Positions 26,346 through 33,239 of a stretch of 64,000 nucleotides of DNA are shown here, piece after piece. The position numbers and the translations under genes were made by a program. The first letter of the stretch is position 1, and each line of letters starts with the position of its first letter. The stretch is from UBA2334 sp964396895 (GTDB taxonomy: Bacteria > Pseudomonadota > Gammaproteobacteria > Burkholderiales > Burkholderiaceae_C), in the NCBI GenBank assembly GCA_964396895.1, contig CAYNGJ010000009.1, positions 62,001 to 126,000 on the forward strand, given 5' to 3'. The notes under the pieces were generated by a model. The model was not told where the DNA came from. It searched no databases and worked only from the letters and a program-made list of their open reading frames with translations.

Positions 26346-27314
26346 TTAGTTGGCAGCAGGGCCGGGTGTGCCGGTGGTGGCGGGTTGCACGGCTGCCCAG
26401 CGCTCCCACTCGGGAGTGCCGCCCACCTCGGGCAGGCTGAACTCGTCGCGCAGCAGCACCAGCTCGGCCATCACCTGGCCCACCAAGCCCGCCATGAACA
26501 GGCTTTGGTCTTCGGCGCAGTTGTTCAGGGCAATGAGGGCGTGGCGCAAACCACCTTGCACCAGGCCCAAGGTTTCGGCCTGGATATTGGTGGCCTCCTG
26601 CTTGGTGCGCTTGATCTCTTCGCTGGCAGGCAGGCGCTTGATCAGGCGCACCTCTTCGTGCAGCTCGGCGTTCACGGCCTCTTGTCGTTCGGCCCGCTTC
26701 TTGTGTTTCTCTGACTCCTGGCGCTCTTTTTTCACGGCTGCACGCAGCTCACGCACCGACATGCGGGACACGTCATCAAGGGCCAGTTCGCCGGTTTGCC
26801 CTTGCTCGGCCAATTCTTCAATCTGCCTGTCTTCAAGCGGCAGCAGCTCGGTCATTTTGGAGAAGCCCAACTTTTCCAAATTCCGCGACGTCGCGGAATT
26901 TGCAAAGCGTTTGGCCATCGCCATGTACCGACCGGCTGCGTCTTCACTGATGGACAGGCGCTCAAGCGTGGGCAGGAATTCCCCATGTTTGCAGCTTTTC
27001 TTAAGCAGCAGCAGGTACGCGCCCAGCTCAAAAATGGCCATGCCAATTCGATTTATGGCCTCCTTGGCTGAGTTCTCTAGCACGGCAGGGTCGGTGCTGC
27101 CTTGGTAGTTCAGCTCGCTGGCCAGGGCGGCCACGGCTTGGTTTTGCTGTTGCACAGCCAGGGTGAACTGGTCTTGGGTGTCGACCAAGCGCTGGGCTGC
27201 AGCGGGCGACACGGCAATGGCGGTGGTGGGCTGTGCGGGGGTGGCTGGGGTGCGTCCGCGTGTGGTGGCTTGCATGGCGGCTTCAATGGCTTTGGCTTCT
27301 GTGTTGGTGGTCAT
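26346..27314 (-). CDS. DUF3102-type early protein, 322 aa
   Basis: Begins with an Ala/Thr/Pro-rich stretch, then a helical core (AIFELGAYLLLLKKSCKHGE, AGRYMAMAKRFANSATSRNL) of the DUF3102 kind found upstream of the transposase in BcepMu/B3-like phages, then a basic coiled coil (about residues 195-250). Possibly a DNA-binding/partition-like accessory protein (inference). Residues around 138-146 are encoded by a 26-bp perfect DNA palindrome (see separate entry). 26-bp gap from the upstream gene, 29-bp gap to the transposase. Confidence 0.78.
   Translation of the reverse strand: MTTNTEAKAIEAAMQATTRGRTPATPAQPTTAIAVSPAAAQRLVDTQDQFTLAVQQQNQAVAALASELNYQGSTDPAVLENSAKEAINRIGMAIFELGAYLLLLKKSCKHGEFLPTLERLSISEDAAGRYMAMAKRFANSATSRNLEKLGFSKMTELLPLEDRQIEELAEQGQTGELALDDVSRMSVRELRAAVKKERQESEKHKKRAERQEAVNAELHEEVRLIKRLPASEEIKRTKQEATNIQAETLGLVQGGLRHALIALNNCAEDQSLFMAGLVGQVMAELVLLRDEFSLPEVGGTPEWERWAAVQPATTGTPGPAAN
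26877..26902. repeat. 26-bp perfect palindrome within the DUF3102-type gene
   Basis: Bases 26877-26902 read the same on both strands; the half-site is CAAATTCCGCGAC. The next bases outwards (26876 and 26903) do not pair. It encodes the ANSATSRN peptide in the early protein. It could be a protein-binding site or give a 12-13-bp stem in RNA. Its function is unknown. Confidence 0.95.
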
Positions 27315-27340
27315 GGCGTTCGGTTGTGTGGGTCGGTAGG

Positions 27341-27649
27341 TCAGTGGTCAGTCAGTGCGCGCTTCAGGTCAGCCATGCGGTTTTCAGCACGGCCGAAGTC
27401 GGCCATCACGCGCAGGTAGGTGGCCTGGGCCATTTCGGGGCGTGGGTAAAAGCGCCCGTTCTCGGCGTTCTTGCGTGCCCAGCCTTTGTCAATCAGCTTG
27501 GCCATGGCGCGGGTGATCTGGGGCGGGCTGGTCTTGACGGCTTGGGCCAGGTCGGTGTTGGTGGCACCGGTGGCGGCAAAGCCGCACAGGGCTTCCAGCA
27601 CATCCAGCACCAGGCCTGCGCCTTTGCTGTCGGTGGTGTCGTTGCTCAT
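27341..27649 (-). CDS. IclR-type winged-helix early regulator, 102 aa
   Basis: The sequence (VLDVLEALCGFAATGATNTD LAQAVKTSPPQITRAMAKLI, about residues 14-53) is a MarR/IclR-like winged helix with a recognition helix in SPPQITRAMAKLIDKGW. Small size and no ligand-binding domain fit a phage regulator. It lies 3 bp after the CII-like gene and 26 bp before the DUF3102-type gene, so it is co-transcribed with the transposition genes and may control them. Confidence 0.82.
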   Translation of the reverse strand: MSNDTTDSKGAGLVLDVLEALCGFAATGATNTDLAQAVKTSPPQITRAMAKLIDKGWARKNAENGRFYPRPEMAQATYLRVMADFGRAENRMADLKRALTDH

Positions 27650-27652
27650 GGC

Positions 27653-28135
27653 TCAGAACTCCAACTCAGGTGTGGTGTAAGCAGCCACGTTGCCTTGGTG
27701 GTAGGCCACCTGTTCCAGGTGGGTGCGCAGGGCTTGCAGGGTGGCTTCTGGGCAGGCTTTGTCGCCGCCTTTGTAAAAGTCGTCCAGCAGCTGCAGGGCG
27801 GTGGCAAAGCCGCTGTTGAGCTCCACCATGTCGGCGGGGCTGGCCTGGCGGCCCTTGGGTATGGCCACCAGCAGGTAGCCCTCGCTGGCGGCAAACCAGC
27901 GGGTCACAAAGTTGATGCCGCAGGCCAGCTCAAAGGGGCGCACCAGGTTGGCGGGCATGCGCCCGCTTTGCAGCCACTTGTACAGGGCGTAGTGGTCGGC
28001 AACGCCCATGTCGTCGGCAATGCGCTCCATGCTTTTGTTCAGGCGCTCGCGGGCGTGGTCTTTGCACAGCTCCATGGCGTGGCGCAGGCTGGTGGGTTGC
28101 AGGAGCTTCCAATTGCGGTTGGGTTTTGCAGTCAT
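27653..28135 (-). CDS. CII/CP76-like phage regulatory protein, 160 aa
   Basis: First gene of the leftward early operon. The start at ATG 28135 is chosen because AGGGGG lies 8 bp upstream and the region before is non-coding with palindromes. The sequence (SMERIADDMGVADHYALYKW LQSGRMPANL, about residues 36-65) matches phage CII/CP76-type regulators, which use this helical region to bind DNA. It probably regulates its own promoter or the neighbouring switch. Named by family pattern only. Confidence 0.75.
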   Translation of the reverse strand: MTAKPNRNWKLLQPTSLRHAMELCKDHARERLNKSMERIADDMGVADHYALYKWLQSGRMPANLVRPFELACGINFVTRWFAASEGYLLVAIPKGRQASPADMVELNSGFATALQLLDDFYKGGDKACPEATLQALRTHLEQVAYHQGNVAAYTTPELEF

Positions 28136-28165
28136 GCGGCACCCCCTGCTTTTTGGGTTGCCAAA

Positions 28166-28180
28166 CAAAAACCGTTTTTG
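28166..28180. promoter_or_regulatory. Palindromic operator candidate 1 upstream of the early operon
   Basis: CAAAAAC-C-GTTTTTG: a perfect 7-bp inverted repeat with a one-base centre, 30-45 bp upstream of the early-operon start, within the 114-bp region between divergent genes. Likely a repressor or activator site. Confidence 0.65.
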
Positions 28181-28188
28181 CATCTGGT

Positions 28189-28201
28189 GCAACGGCGTTG
28201 C
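28189..28201. promoter_or_regulatory. Palindromic operator candidate 2 upstream of the early operon
   Basis: GCAACG-G-CGTTGC: a perfect 6-bp inverted repeat with a one-base centre, 23 bp from the first palindrome (centre to centre 22 bp), on the same side of the early gene. A TTGCAC at 28184-28189 on the minus strand could be a -35 element. The two sites may bind one dimeric regulator or two different ones. Confidence 0.6.
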
Positions 28202-28220
28202 GGTGGGCACAGTTGAGCCA

Positions 28221-28799
28221 TCACTCACCACCCCCCACGGAGAAATGCAATGACACGCTCACCAGCGATTTACCAGTGCCTGGACTGCCACACTCAGACG
28301 CCAGGGTGCGAGCCAGAGCCACCAGTTTGGCAATGGAATCAGCGGCAGGTGCCGCGCTTGCTGTGCCCGCGTTGTGGCTGTGGCTGCGCCCCTGTGGGCT
28401 GGCTGCTGGCGGCGATGGAGGCGTGCCATGAGCATGCGGCGCGCGGCGTGAGCATTCATGACCTGAGCCACAGCATGTGGTCTGGCTGCCCCAACTCGCT
28501 GGAGTGCCAGCAGCTGGGCCACTATGCGGGCAACTGTGAGCAGGCGCAGGCGGTGATGCCCAAATGCCTGGCTGCTGTTCATGCGCGGTTGCAAGCAGTG
28601 GAGCGCCAGTTGGGTTGGAGTCGGCCCGCACCGCCACCAAGTCGCCCACGGCCACACCGGGCAGGTGGGCAGCCGACCAGCGGTGGCCCGCAAAGCTGAT
28701 GCACAGGTCCGGGCCCACGCGGCGCACTTGCCAATGCTGGACGGACGGGGGTGGCACTTGCCCCAGCACGTAGGCGTCAAGCCAGTCGGGCGCGTTCAT
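28221..28799 (-). CDS. Early-region ORF with genuine N-terminus and antisense-like extension, 192 aa
   Basis: The ATG at 28799 overlaps the upstream stop (28796-28799), as for translationally coupled genes. Residues 1-60 (MNAPDWLDAYVLGQVPPPSV, HRWSAAHLPGVAVGDLVAVR) look like a small folded protein, and codon-position G+C is coding-like to about 28620. From there on the frame is Pro/Ser/His-rich and the coding signal shifts to the other strand (the gene at 28250). The natural stop seems to have been lost. Family not recognised. Confidence 0.55.
   Translation of the reverse strand: MNAPDWLDAYVLGQVPPPSVQHWQVRRVGPDLCISFAGHRWSAAHLPGVAVGDLVAVRADSNPTGAPLLATAHEQQPGIWASPPAPAHSCPHSGPAAGTPASWGSQTTCCGSGHECSRRAPHAHGTPPSPPAASPQGRSHSHNAGTASAAPAADSIAKLVALARTLASECGSPGTGKSLVSVSLHFSVGGGE
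28250..28699 (+). CDS. Cys-rich zinc-binding-like protein, 149 aa
   Basis: A rightward gene with GGAG 7 bp before the ATG. The N-terminus has two CxxC pairs (CLDC near residue 10; CPRCGCGC near residues 39-46), a plausible zinc ribbon; a helical part follows (AAMEACHEHAARGVSIHDLS, about 55-74). By hand count, third positions are G+C-rich and second positions poor up to about 28615, then the pattern reverses, so the last 26 residues are likely read-through. It diverges from the early operon across a palindrome-bearing region. Function unknown. Confidence 0.6.
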   Translation: MTRSPAIYQCLDCHTQTPGCEPEPPVWQWNQRQVPRLLCPRCGCGCAPVGWLLAAMEACHEHAARGVSIHDLSHSMWSGCPNSLECQQLGHYAGNCEQAQAVMPKCLAAVHARLQAVERQLGWSRPAPPPSRPRPHRAGGQPTSGGPQS

Positions 28800-29071
28800 G
28801 CCTGTGCCCCTTGCGCCTTGGCCACGGGTGGGCGACCTTTGTTGGCTTGCTTGGTGGCCACGGCGCGGCCCGCCTTGAGGCCCAAAAAGACGGCAATGTT
28901 GTGACTGGCCCCGCGCAGGCCACGTTGTTTGCGGCCAGCGCGGTGGCGGGCCAGTAGCTCGTACACAAGGCTGCTGCTGACGTCGAAGCGGCGGGCCACT
29001 TCGGCCTTGCTCAGGCCGTGCTCGGCCAGCCAGGCTTCGGCCTGTTCTGGGGTGCGGAGGGGCTGTGTCAT
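28796..29071 (-). CDS. BcepMu gp16-family DNA-binding protein, 91 aa
   Basis: The start at ATG 29071 (MTQPLRTPEQAEAWLAEHGL) is chosen because the frame upstream overlaps a plus-strand gene. A HTH (GLSKAEVARRFDVSSSLVYE) is followed by a basic RHRAGRKQRGLRGASHNIAV segment typical of the BcepMu gp16 family, small DNA-binding proteins in the switch region of Mu-like phages and integrative elements. It is coupled to the following ORF by an ATGA overlap. 58 bp separate it from the divergent gene at 29130. Confidence 0.82.
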   Translation of the reverse strand: MTQPLRTPEQAEAWLAEHGLSKAEVARRFDVSSSLVYELLARHRAGRKQRGLRGASHNIAVFLGLKAGRAVATKQANKGRPPVAKAQGAQA

Positions 29072-29129
29072 GGTGGTGGTGTGTGTTGGTGGTGGTAAAT
29101 TGATGGCCTTAGACAAACAGGGAGAAGTC

Positions 29130-29360
29130 ATGGATGGCAGCAAACCAAGCCCCGTTACCCCAGCCGACGAGAAGGCACTGGCGATGTACTACGCCTACGC
29201 CGCACTGGTGCGGGCGCTTTGTCTGAATGGCTCTTTGAGCCTTGATGAGTTGATGTCTCAGCTGGCTGGTGCGAACCAGCAGCTGCATCGGATTGGAGAG
29301 ACTGAGGCGGCAACATTCCTTGGTCAGATTGCGCAAAACCTGCAGGCGATTGACGACTGA
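29130..29360 (+). CDS. Small switch-region protein, 76 aa
   Basis: GGGAGAAG is 4-11 bp before the ATG at 29130, the best ribosome-binding site in the switch region; a second in-frame ATG at 29103 lacks one. The product (TPADEKALAMYYAYAALVRA LCLNGSLSLDELMSQLAGAN) is a helical protein of unknown family. It lies upstream of the repressor and divergent from the gp16-like gene, a common place for Cro-like or accessory proteins, although no HTH is obvious. Confidence 0.68.
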   Translation: MDGSKPSPVTPADEKALAMYYAYAALVRALCLNGSLSLDELMSQLAGANQQLHRIGETEAATFLGQIAQNLQAIDD

Positions 29361-29371
29361 TCGCGCTGCGG

Positions 29372-29450
29372 CATGACCACCCGGCAGGTGCGGTCATGGC
29401 TGACCATGGCCGCAAGCTGAGTGGTTTTGATGTGGCGTTTTGAGGGGTCA
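29372..29450. promoter_or_regulatory. Clustered TGACC/GGTCA half-sites before the repressor
   Basis: CATGACC (29372-29378) pairs with GGTCATG (29392-29398); TGACC (29401-29405) and GGTCA (29446-29450) add two more half-sites. The spacing suggests a set of operator sites or a hairpin after the 76-aa gene. The 181-bp gap between the two rightward genes holds no gene. Confidence 0.45.
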
Positions 29451-29509
29451 TTTTTTTGGCCTTGGGTGGTGGTGGTGTTACGGGCTGTTTTTGGCGTTGG
29501 TGGGATTAT

Positions 29510-29525
29510 GCACAATAAATTGTGC
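29510..29525. promoter_or_regulatory. Repressor operator candidate
   Basis: GCACAAT-AA-ATTGTGC, a perfect 7-bp inverted repeat with a 2-bp centre, ending 18 bp before the preferred GTG start of the repressor. Its position suits autoregulation. No second copy of this site was found near the leftward early promoter. Confidence 0.65.
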
Positions 29526-29542
29526 TTTTACAAGGCTTCGTC

Positions 29543-30076
29543 GTGAGCGATGAAAAATTTTTTGAGGTCGGTGCGCGCATCGCTGCTTTGCGTGGACTCA
29601 TGAAGCAATCTGAATTCGCTGAATCTCTTGGCGTGCATCGCAATTCAGTGGTTGGTTGGGAGTCTGGTAAACGTCTGCCGGACGGGGAATCGCTTGTGCG
29701 GATGGCAGAAAAGTTCAATGCGGACATACAGGCGCTGCTACTAGGCAAGCCTGGCGGCGCTGCCCCCGACTTGCGACCCGACGAAGAAAAACTGTTGGCC
29801 GACTACCGGGCGGCGCACTCCGACGCACGCGAGCGCATTCGCCAGATAGCGGCCACGGCGGCCAGCAGCCCGAAGCGCGGGGCCAAGGCGGATGCGCCCG
29901 TGCCCACCCAGCACGCCAAGTCAGGCGGGGTGAATGTGGGCGGCGGCGTGGGTGGCGATGTGCTGGCTGGTGGCGCCATCAAGGCCGGTGGCGACGTGAC
30001 TGGCCCCACCGTTATTCACAACACCAGTAGCGTCGACCGCAGTTTTCTGTCTGGAATATTCAATCGGGGCAAGTAG
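29543..30076 (+). CDS. Phage repressor, XRE/cI-like, 177 aa
   Basis: The HTH is at residues about 12-62 (LMKQSEFAESLGVHRNSVVG, WESGKRLPDGESLVRMAEKF). The preferred start is GTG 29543 (AAGG upstream); GTG 29522 is the alternative. There is no S24/LexA-like peptidase domain, so RecA-dependent self-cleavage is not expected. The C-terminal 50 residues are Gly-rich (GGVNVGGGVGGDVLAGGAIK) ending in IFNRGK; this tail is unusual for a repressor and resembles the Gly/Asp repeat linkers of some membrane or effector-associated proteins. It probably maintains lysogeny. Confidence 0.85.
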   Translation: MSDEKFFEVGARIAALRGLMKQSEFAESLGVHRNSVVGWESGKRLPDGESLVRMAEKFNADIQALLLGKPGGAAPDLRPDEEKLLADYRAAHSDARERIRQIAATAASSPKRGAKADAPVPTQHAKSGGVNVGGGVGGDVLAGGAIKAGGDVTGPTVIHNTSSVDRSFLSGIFNRGK

Positions 30077-30116
30077 CCCAGCCAGTTTCTCAACCACAAG
30101 CCAGGGAGGCTTATTC

Positions 30117-30509
30117 ATGCAGCAAGAAGGTCGGCCAACAACAGAGGCGCAAAGCCCGGGGCCACACACCACACACAACACAGTCAGCATTCAAAACTCG
30201 GCGTTTTGCGTGGTGTACATGGGGCAAATCGTCATCAACGTGCCTCGGCTTTTCCCGGCCCGTACGCCCTTGCAGCAGCTGGGGTTTCGCCATTGGGTAT
30301 GGGTGGTCCTGGTGGCTGGGTTTGGTGTGTTCAGCGCCGCGTGGCTGGGTGTGTTTGCCCTTGCCCACGCCACCACAGGGCGCTGGGCTGTGCCCATTGG
30401 CCTGTTCGGTTTCAGCACGATGTTGATGCTTTGGCTGCTGGAGTGGGGGGTGTTGAGCCCCTTGCGAGCTGGCAGACCTGCCGATATCCAGCTGGGAGGC
30501 ACCCCATGA
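30117..30509 (+). CDS. Two-helix membrane protein of the lysogeny operon, 130 aa
   Basis: ATG 30117 (MQQEGRPTTEAQSPGPHTTH). Two membrane segments are predicted at about residues 61-85 (WVWVVLVAGFGVFSAAWLGV) and 91-111 (PIGLFGFSTMLMLWLLEWGV). It lies 40 bp after the repressor and overlaps the next gene by 4 bp, so it is likely expressed in the lysogen. A superinfection-exclusion role is possible, but nothing in the sequence proves it. Confidence 0.72.
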   Translation: MQQEGRPTTEAQSPGPHTTHNTVSIQNSAFCVVYMGQIVINVPRLFPARTPLQQLGFRHWVWVVLVAGFGVFSAAWLGVFALAHATTGRWAVPIGLFGFSTMLMLWLLEWGVLSPLRAGRPADIQLGGTP

Positions 30510-31228
30510 TTGCTTTGGAAAGCGATTACGACCAGGCCTTTACCGAGGTAATTTCAGAGTTGAGTGGCCCACCCGAAATACTGCTGCGCATGCGTTCTGG
30601 TCGCGCAGAATTTTTGCAGCTGCTGGGCGACTCGCGCAAAGCTGGCCAGTGGGTAGCGCAAACGCTGGAGGGCCTGGATTGGGATTGGCCGCGTTGGCAC
30701 ACCAATGCGGCCAGCATGTTTGAAGATGACAACACGTTACCCGCTCTCAGGGCAGAGGCATCCGCCATTGCGCAAGCGGATGCCCTGAATATGATGACCG
30801 TGCCACAGCTCAAGGCGTTGCTGCTTCGGCACGGCAGCCCACTTCCCACCGGGAAGGCCACAAAAGCCGATGTACTGGCTGCTGTGCAGTCGTTGCCACC
30901 CAGTGTGCTCAATGGGGTGGCTCAAGAGCTGGTTCAGCAATGGCTGGGCAAAAAGGTGGTGGCCTGCCGCCAGAAGATGGGGACACGCATGGCGGGGCGA
31001 ATCAGCCACATTGCAATGGAGCGCATGCGACTTTGCCAGCGCAGCGATCCTGCCTGCCTCGCCTTGCGCCCCCGCTGGCAATTCATTTGCGGTGACCCGC
31101 AGTCTGCGCCCAAATCATGCAAGAAATTCAACGGCAAGGTGCTTCCTGCACAGCAGGCGTTGGGCACCTTCCCAAGGCTGCCATGTGAGCGAATTGATTG
31201 CATGTGCCGCATTGCAACGCAAGCATGA
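30506..31228 (+). CDS. SAP-like/MuF-like Cys-rich protein, 240 aa
   Basis: Overlaps its neighbours by 4 bp on both sides. Residues about 96-134 (MMTVPQLKALLLRHGSPLPT, GKATKADVLAAVQSLP) resemble a SAP nucleic-acid-binding domain. The C-terminus carries CKKFNGKVLPAQQ followed by FPRLPCERIDCMC, with the spacing of the MuF minor-head C..lnGkv...P...CrC motif. A SAP plus MuF-like combination outside the head operon is unusual. No known function; the family is not recognised. Confidence 0.65.
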   Translation: MIALESDYDQAFTEVISELSGPPEILLRMRSGRAEFLQLLGDSRKAGQWVAQTLEGLDWDWPRWHTNAASMFEDDNTLPALRAEASAIAQADALNMMTVPQLKALLLRHGSPLPTGKATKADVLAAVQSLPPSVLNGVAQELVQQWLGKKVVACRQKMGTRMAGRISHIAMERMRLCQRSDPACLALRPRWQFICGDPQSAPKSCKKFNGKVLPAQQALGTFPRLPCERIDCMCRIATQA

Positions 31229-31740
31229 CCACCCGTAAATTTCTGGCCATTTATGGCTTGTGCTTATGCGCTGCACTGCCAGCACACGCCATCAACAAGT
31301 GCACCGGCCCTGATGGCAAGGTGTCTTTCCAAGATGCGCCTTGTGCCGGGCGGGGGGAGGTCATATCGGTCAAGCCCGCCAGCGGGAGTGCACCCGCTGC
31401 ACCCGCCACGCCAAAGGCAACAGCCCCGCCTGCAGCAGCAGCTGCACCACCGGTGGCTGCTGCACCGCCACCCGCCACACACGCACCACAACCCAAAGCA
31501 CAGCTGGATGCCGAGGCCGACATGTGCCTGGCCTGGTACAAGCCGCTGCTGCGCGACCCCATGGGCGCCTACTACACCGAAGCCAGGCGGGAGCGACGGG
31601 TGGTGCACATCACCGTGCACGGCACAAACGGCTACGGCGGGTACGTGACCAAGCCCGCCGCATGCGAGATTTATGCAGGCAAGCTGAACGAGGCCTGGAC
31701 AAAAAACCACGCCCGTACAGCTGGGTGGGGGGTGGATTGA
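31225..31740 (+). CDS. Secreted DUF4124-type protein, 171 aa
   Basis: The ATG at 31225 overlaps the preceding stop. A signal peptide (MTTRKFLAIYGLCLCAALPA, cleaved near AHA) leads into a DUF4124-like start (INKCTGPDGKVSFQDAPC), an Ala/Pro linker (about residues 62-92) and a C-terminal domain (DPMGAYYTEARRERRVVHI then GGYVTKPAACEIYAGK). It should reside in the periplasm. As the third member of a coupled group after the repressor it may be a lysogenic-conversion factor. Confidence 0.7.
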   Translation: MTTRKFLAIYGLCLCAALPAHAINKCTGPDGKVSFQDAPCAGRGEVISVKPASGSAPAAPATPKATAPPAAAAAPPVAAAPPPATHAPQPKAQLDAEADMCLAWYKPLLRDPMGAYYTEARRERRVVHITVHGTNGYGGYVTKPAACEIYAGKLNEAWTKNHARTAGWGVD

Positions 31741-31812
31741 TGATCCTTGGTCACTGCCTGCTCGTCAACCCGACCATCAGTGCAGTCATTCGAAAATAGA
31801 AAGGGAGTAAAT

Positions 31813-32685
31813 ATGGCAAAAATGGTAACCATCAACTTGTTTGACGTGGACTGGTCGAAACAAACCAGTCAGGCACTGAGCGACACGCTGGAAGAGTTTG
31901 CCGCGATGCAGTTGTCAGACCGGTGGCGTGGCGACATCAGACTTGAGCAGGTGGTAAAAGTGGCGGGCAACCCGGCAACAAAGATGCCAGATCGTTACCA
32001 CCTTGACTTTTCAAAGGAACGAGCTGTTGGGCCGGGCAAGCTTGGGAGATTGGCACCCATTTCGGGGATCAAAATGGGCCAAGACGAGTCGTTTGGCGAA
32101 GAGACTGCAGCCGTTTACGTCCCCTCGAAAAAATGGCTGCTGATTTTGAACAACCAATTCGGTATTGGCCCAACACGCATGGCCGAGTATTTCAATGCGG
32201 TTGACAGCATTGGCGCAGGGCGGGAGTTTTTCTACTCCGTCTCACCTCAATTGGATGCTTCCATTCTTGCCCGGTTGAAAGGCATGTCCAACTTGACATC
32301 CATTCAAGTGACGGCAACCATTGACGCTTTAAATGCTGCCCAAAACCCGGTGGGTGTGTCTTTGGCCAGGGCAACCCAGTCCACGTCAGCCCAGAAGATT
32401 TCCTTCACCCTGGCTGCGAATGCAAGCCGAAAGAAGTCCAACTTTTTGAGCATGGTAAACATCAAAAACATGGTGACGACGCTTCGATCGCAAGCAGCTG
32501 GGGTATCTGTGTTGAAATTGAAAGGCGAAGATCCCACCACGGGGAAAAAAGATCAAGTCATTGACTTGCTTGAGCACAAAATGAAACGCCAATACAGAGC
32601 CGATGAACTCAAAGTTGTCAATCACAGGTACACGCCCCAGTCTCGCTGGGAATTGCTGGACCGCGCCTTGCGCGGATGGCTCTGA
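31813..32685 (+). CDS. Soluble protein of an A+T-richer two-gene cassette, 290 aa
   Basis: ATG 31813 follows GGGAG; the upstream frame (31747) is not used. The protein (MAKMVTINLFDVDWSKQTSQ; EETAAVYVPSKKWLLILNNQ; then FFYSVSPQLDASILARLKGM) has no signal or membrane segment and ends in a charged helical domain. The middle pattern, a tA.yvPs..wLlilnNqfGig, resembles DUF6731-like or KwaB-like proteins of defence islands, from memory and unproven. Codon and base usage are visibly richer in A+T than in neighbours. It is followed 17 bp later by a four-helix membrane protein. Confidence 0.72.
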   Translation: MAKMVTINLFDVDWSKQTSQALSDTLEEFAAMQLSDRWRGDIRLEQVVKVAGNPATKMPDRYHLDFSKERAVGPGKLGRLAPISGIKMGQDESFGEETAAVYVPSKKWLLILNNQFGIGPTRMAEYFNAVDSIGAGREFFYSVSPQLDASILARLKGMSNLTSIQVTATIDALNAAQNPVGVSLARATQSTSAQKISFTLAANASRKKSNFLSMVNIKNMVTTLRSQAAGVSVLKLKGEDPTTGKKDQVIDLLEHKMKRQYRADELKVVNHRYTPQSRWELLDRALRGWL

Positions 32686-32701
32686 CTTTCAACGCGAGAG
32701 C

Positions 32702-33166
32702 ATGCTGACAACACGGTTCATTGAGGCTTGGGCTCCATTGGGGTTGGCATTTGTGTGCGCTGGTGCATGGTTTTGGTTGGATGCTGCCATTGCAGGCAGT
32801 TTTTCTAAAGAGCTCTTGGCTGCTCTTTTGTCGGTAGCGGCAATCAGTGCTGGCTTTTTGACAACGGCACTCTCCATCCTGCTGCCAATTGGCTCTACCG
32901 AGACAGGCAGAAAACTCCAGCGCAACGGGTTTATGCCCGGCATTCACTTGTATTTGCGCAGGGGCGTATTGGGTTGTTTGGCTTGGGCTGGTGTGTGTTT
33001 GACAGCGTTCTTTTTTCTGCCTGATCCTTCAGCACCCATGGCGCAACATTGGTCAACGGCCATTGTGTTTTTCACGGCTTATGCGACTGCATCTCTTGTT
33101 CGAATTGCAGAAATCTTGCTCAACATTTTTGAACGCATGAGCGACCCCGACGACAAGCAGGGTTGA
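32702..33166 (+). CDS. Four-helix membrane partner of the cassette, 154 aa
   Basis: ATG 32702, 16 bp after the soluble protein. Four membrane segments are predicted (about residues 8-29, 36-60, 81-101 and 112-133), with a basic loop (GRKLQRNGFMPGIHLYLRRG) between the second and third. A short acidic tail (ERMSDPDDKQG) follows. Together with the upstream gene it forms an accessory pair between the lysogeny operon and the lysis genes. Possible superinfection exclusion or anti-phage defence; the mechanism is unknown. Confidence 0.72.
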   Translation: MLTTRFIEAWAPLGLAFVCAGAWFWLDAAIAGSFSKELLAALLSVAAISAGFLTTALSILLPIGSTETGRKLQRNGFMPGIHLYLRRGVLGCLAWAGVCLTAFFFLPDPSAPMAQHWSTAIVFFTAYATASLVRIAEILLNIFERMSDPDDKQG

Positions 33167-33239
33167 TCCTCAGTCATTGCGCGCTTTGTAAAACGCTTTC
33201 CTGAGGGTTTACCCCTCGCCCCCGGCAAAGTGTCTTCCC

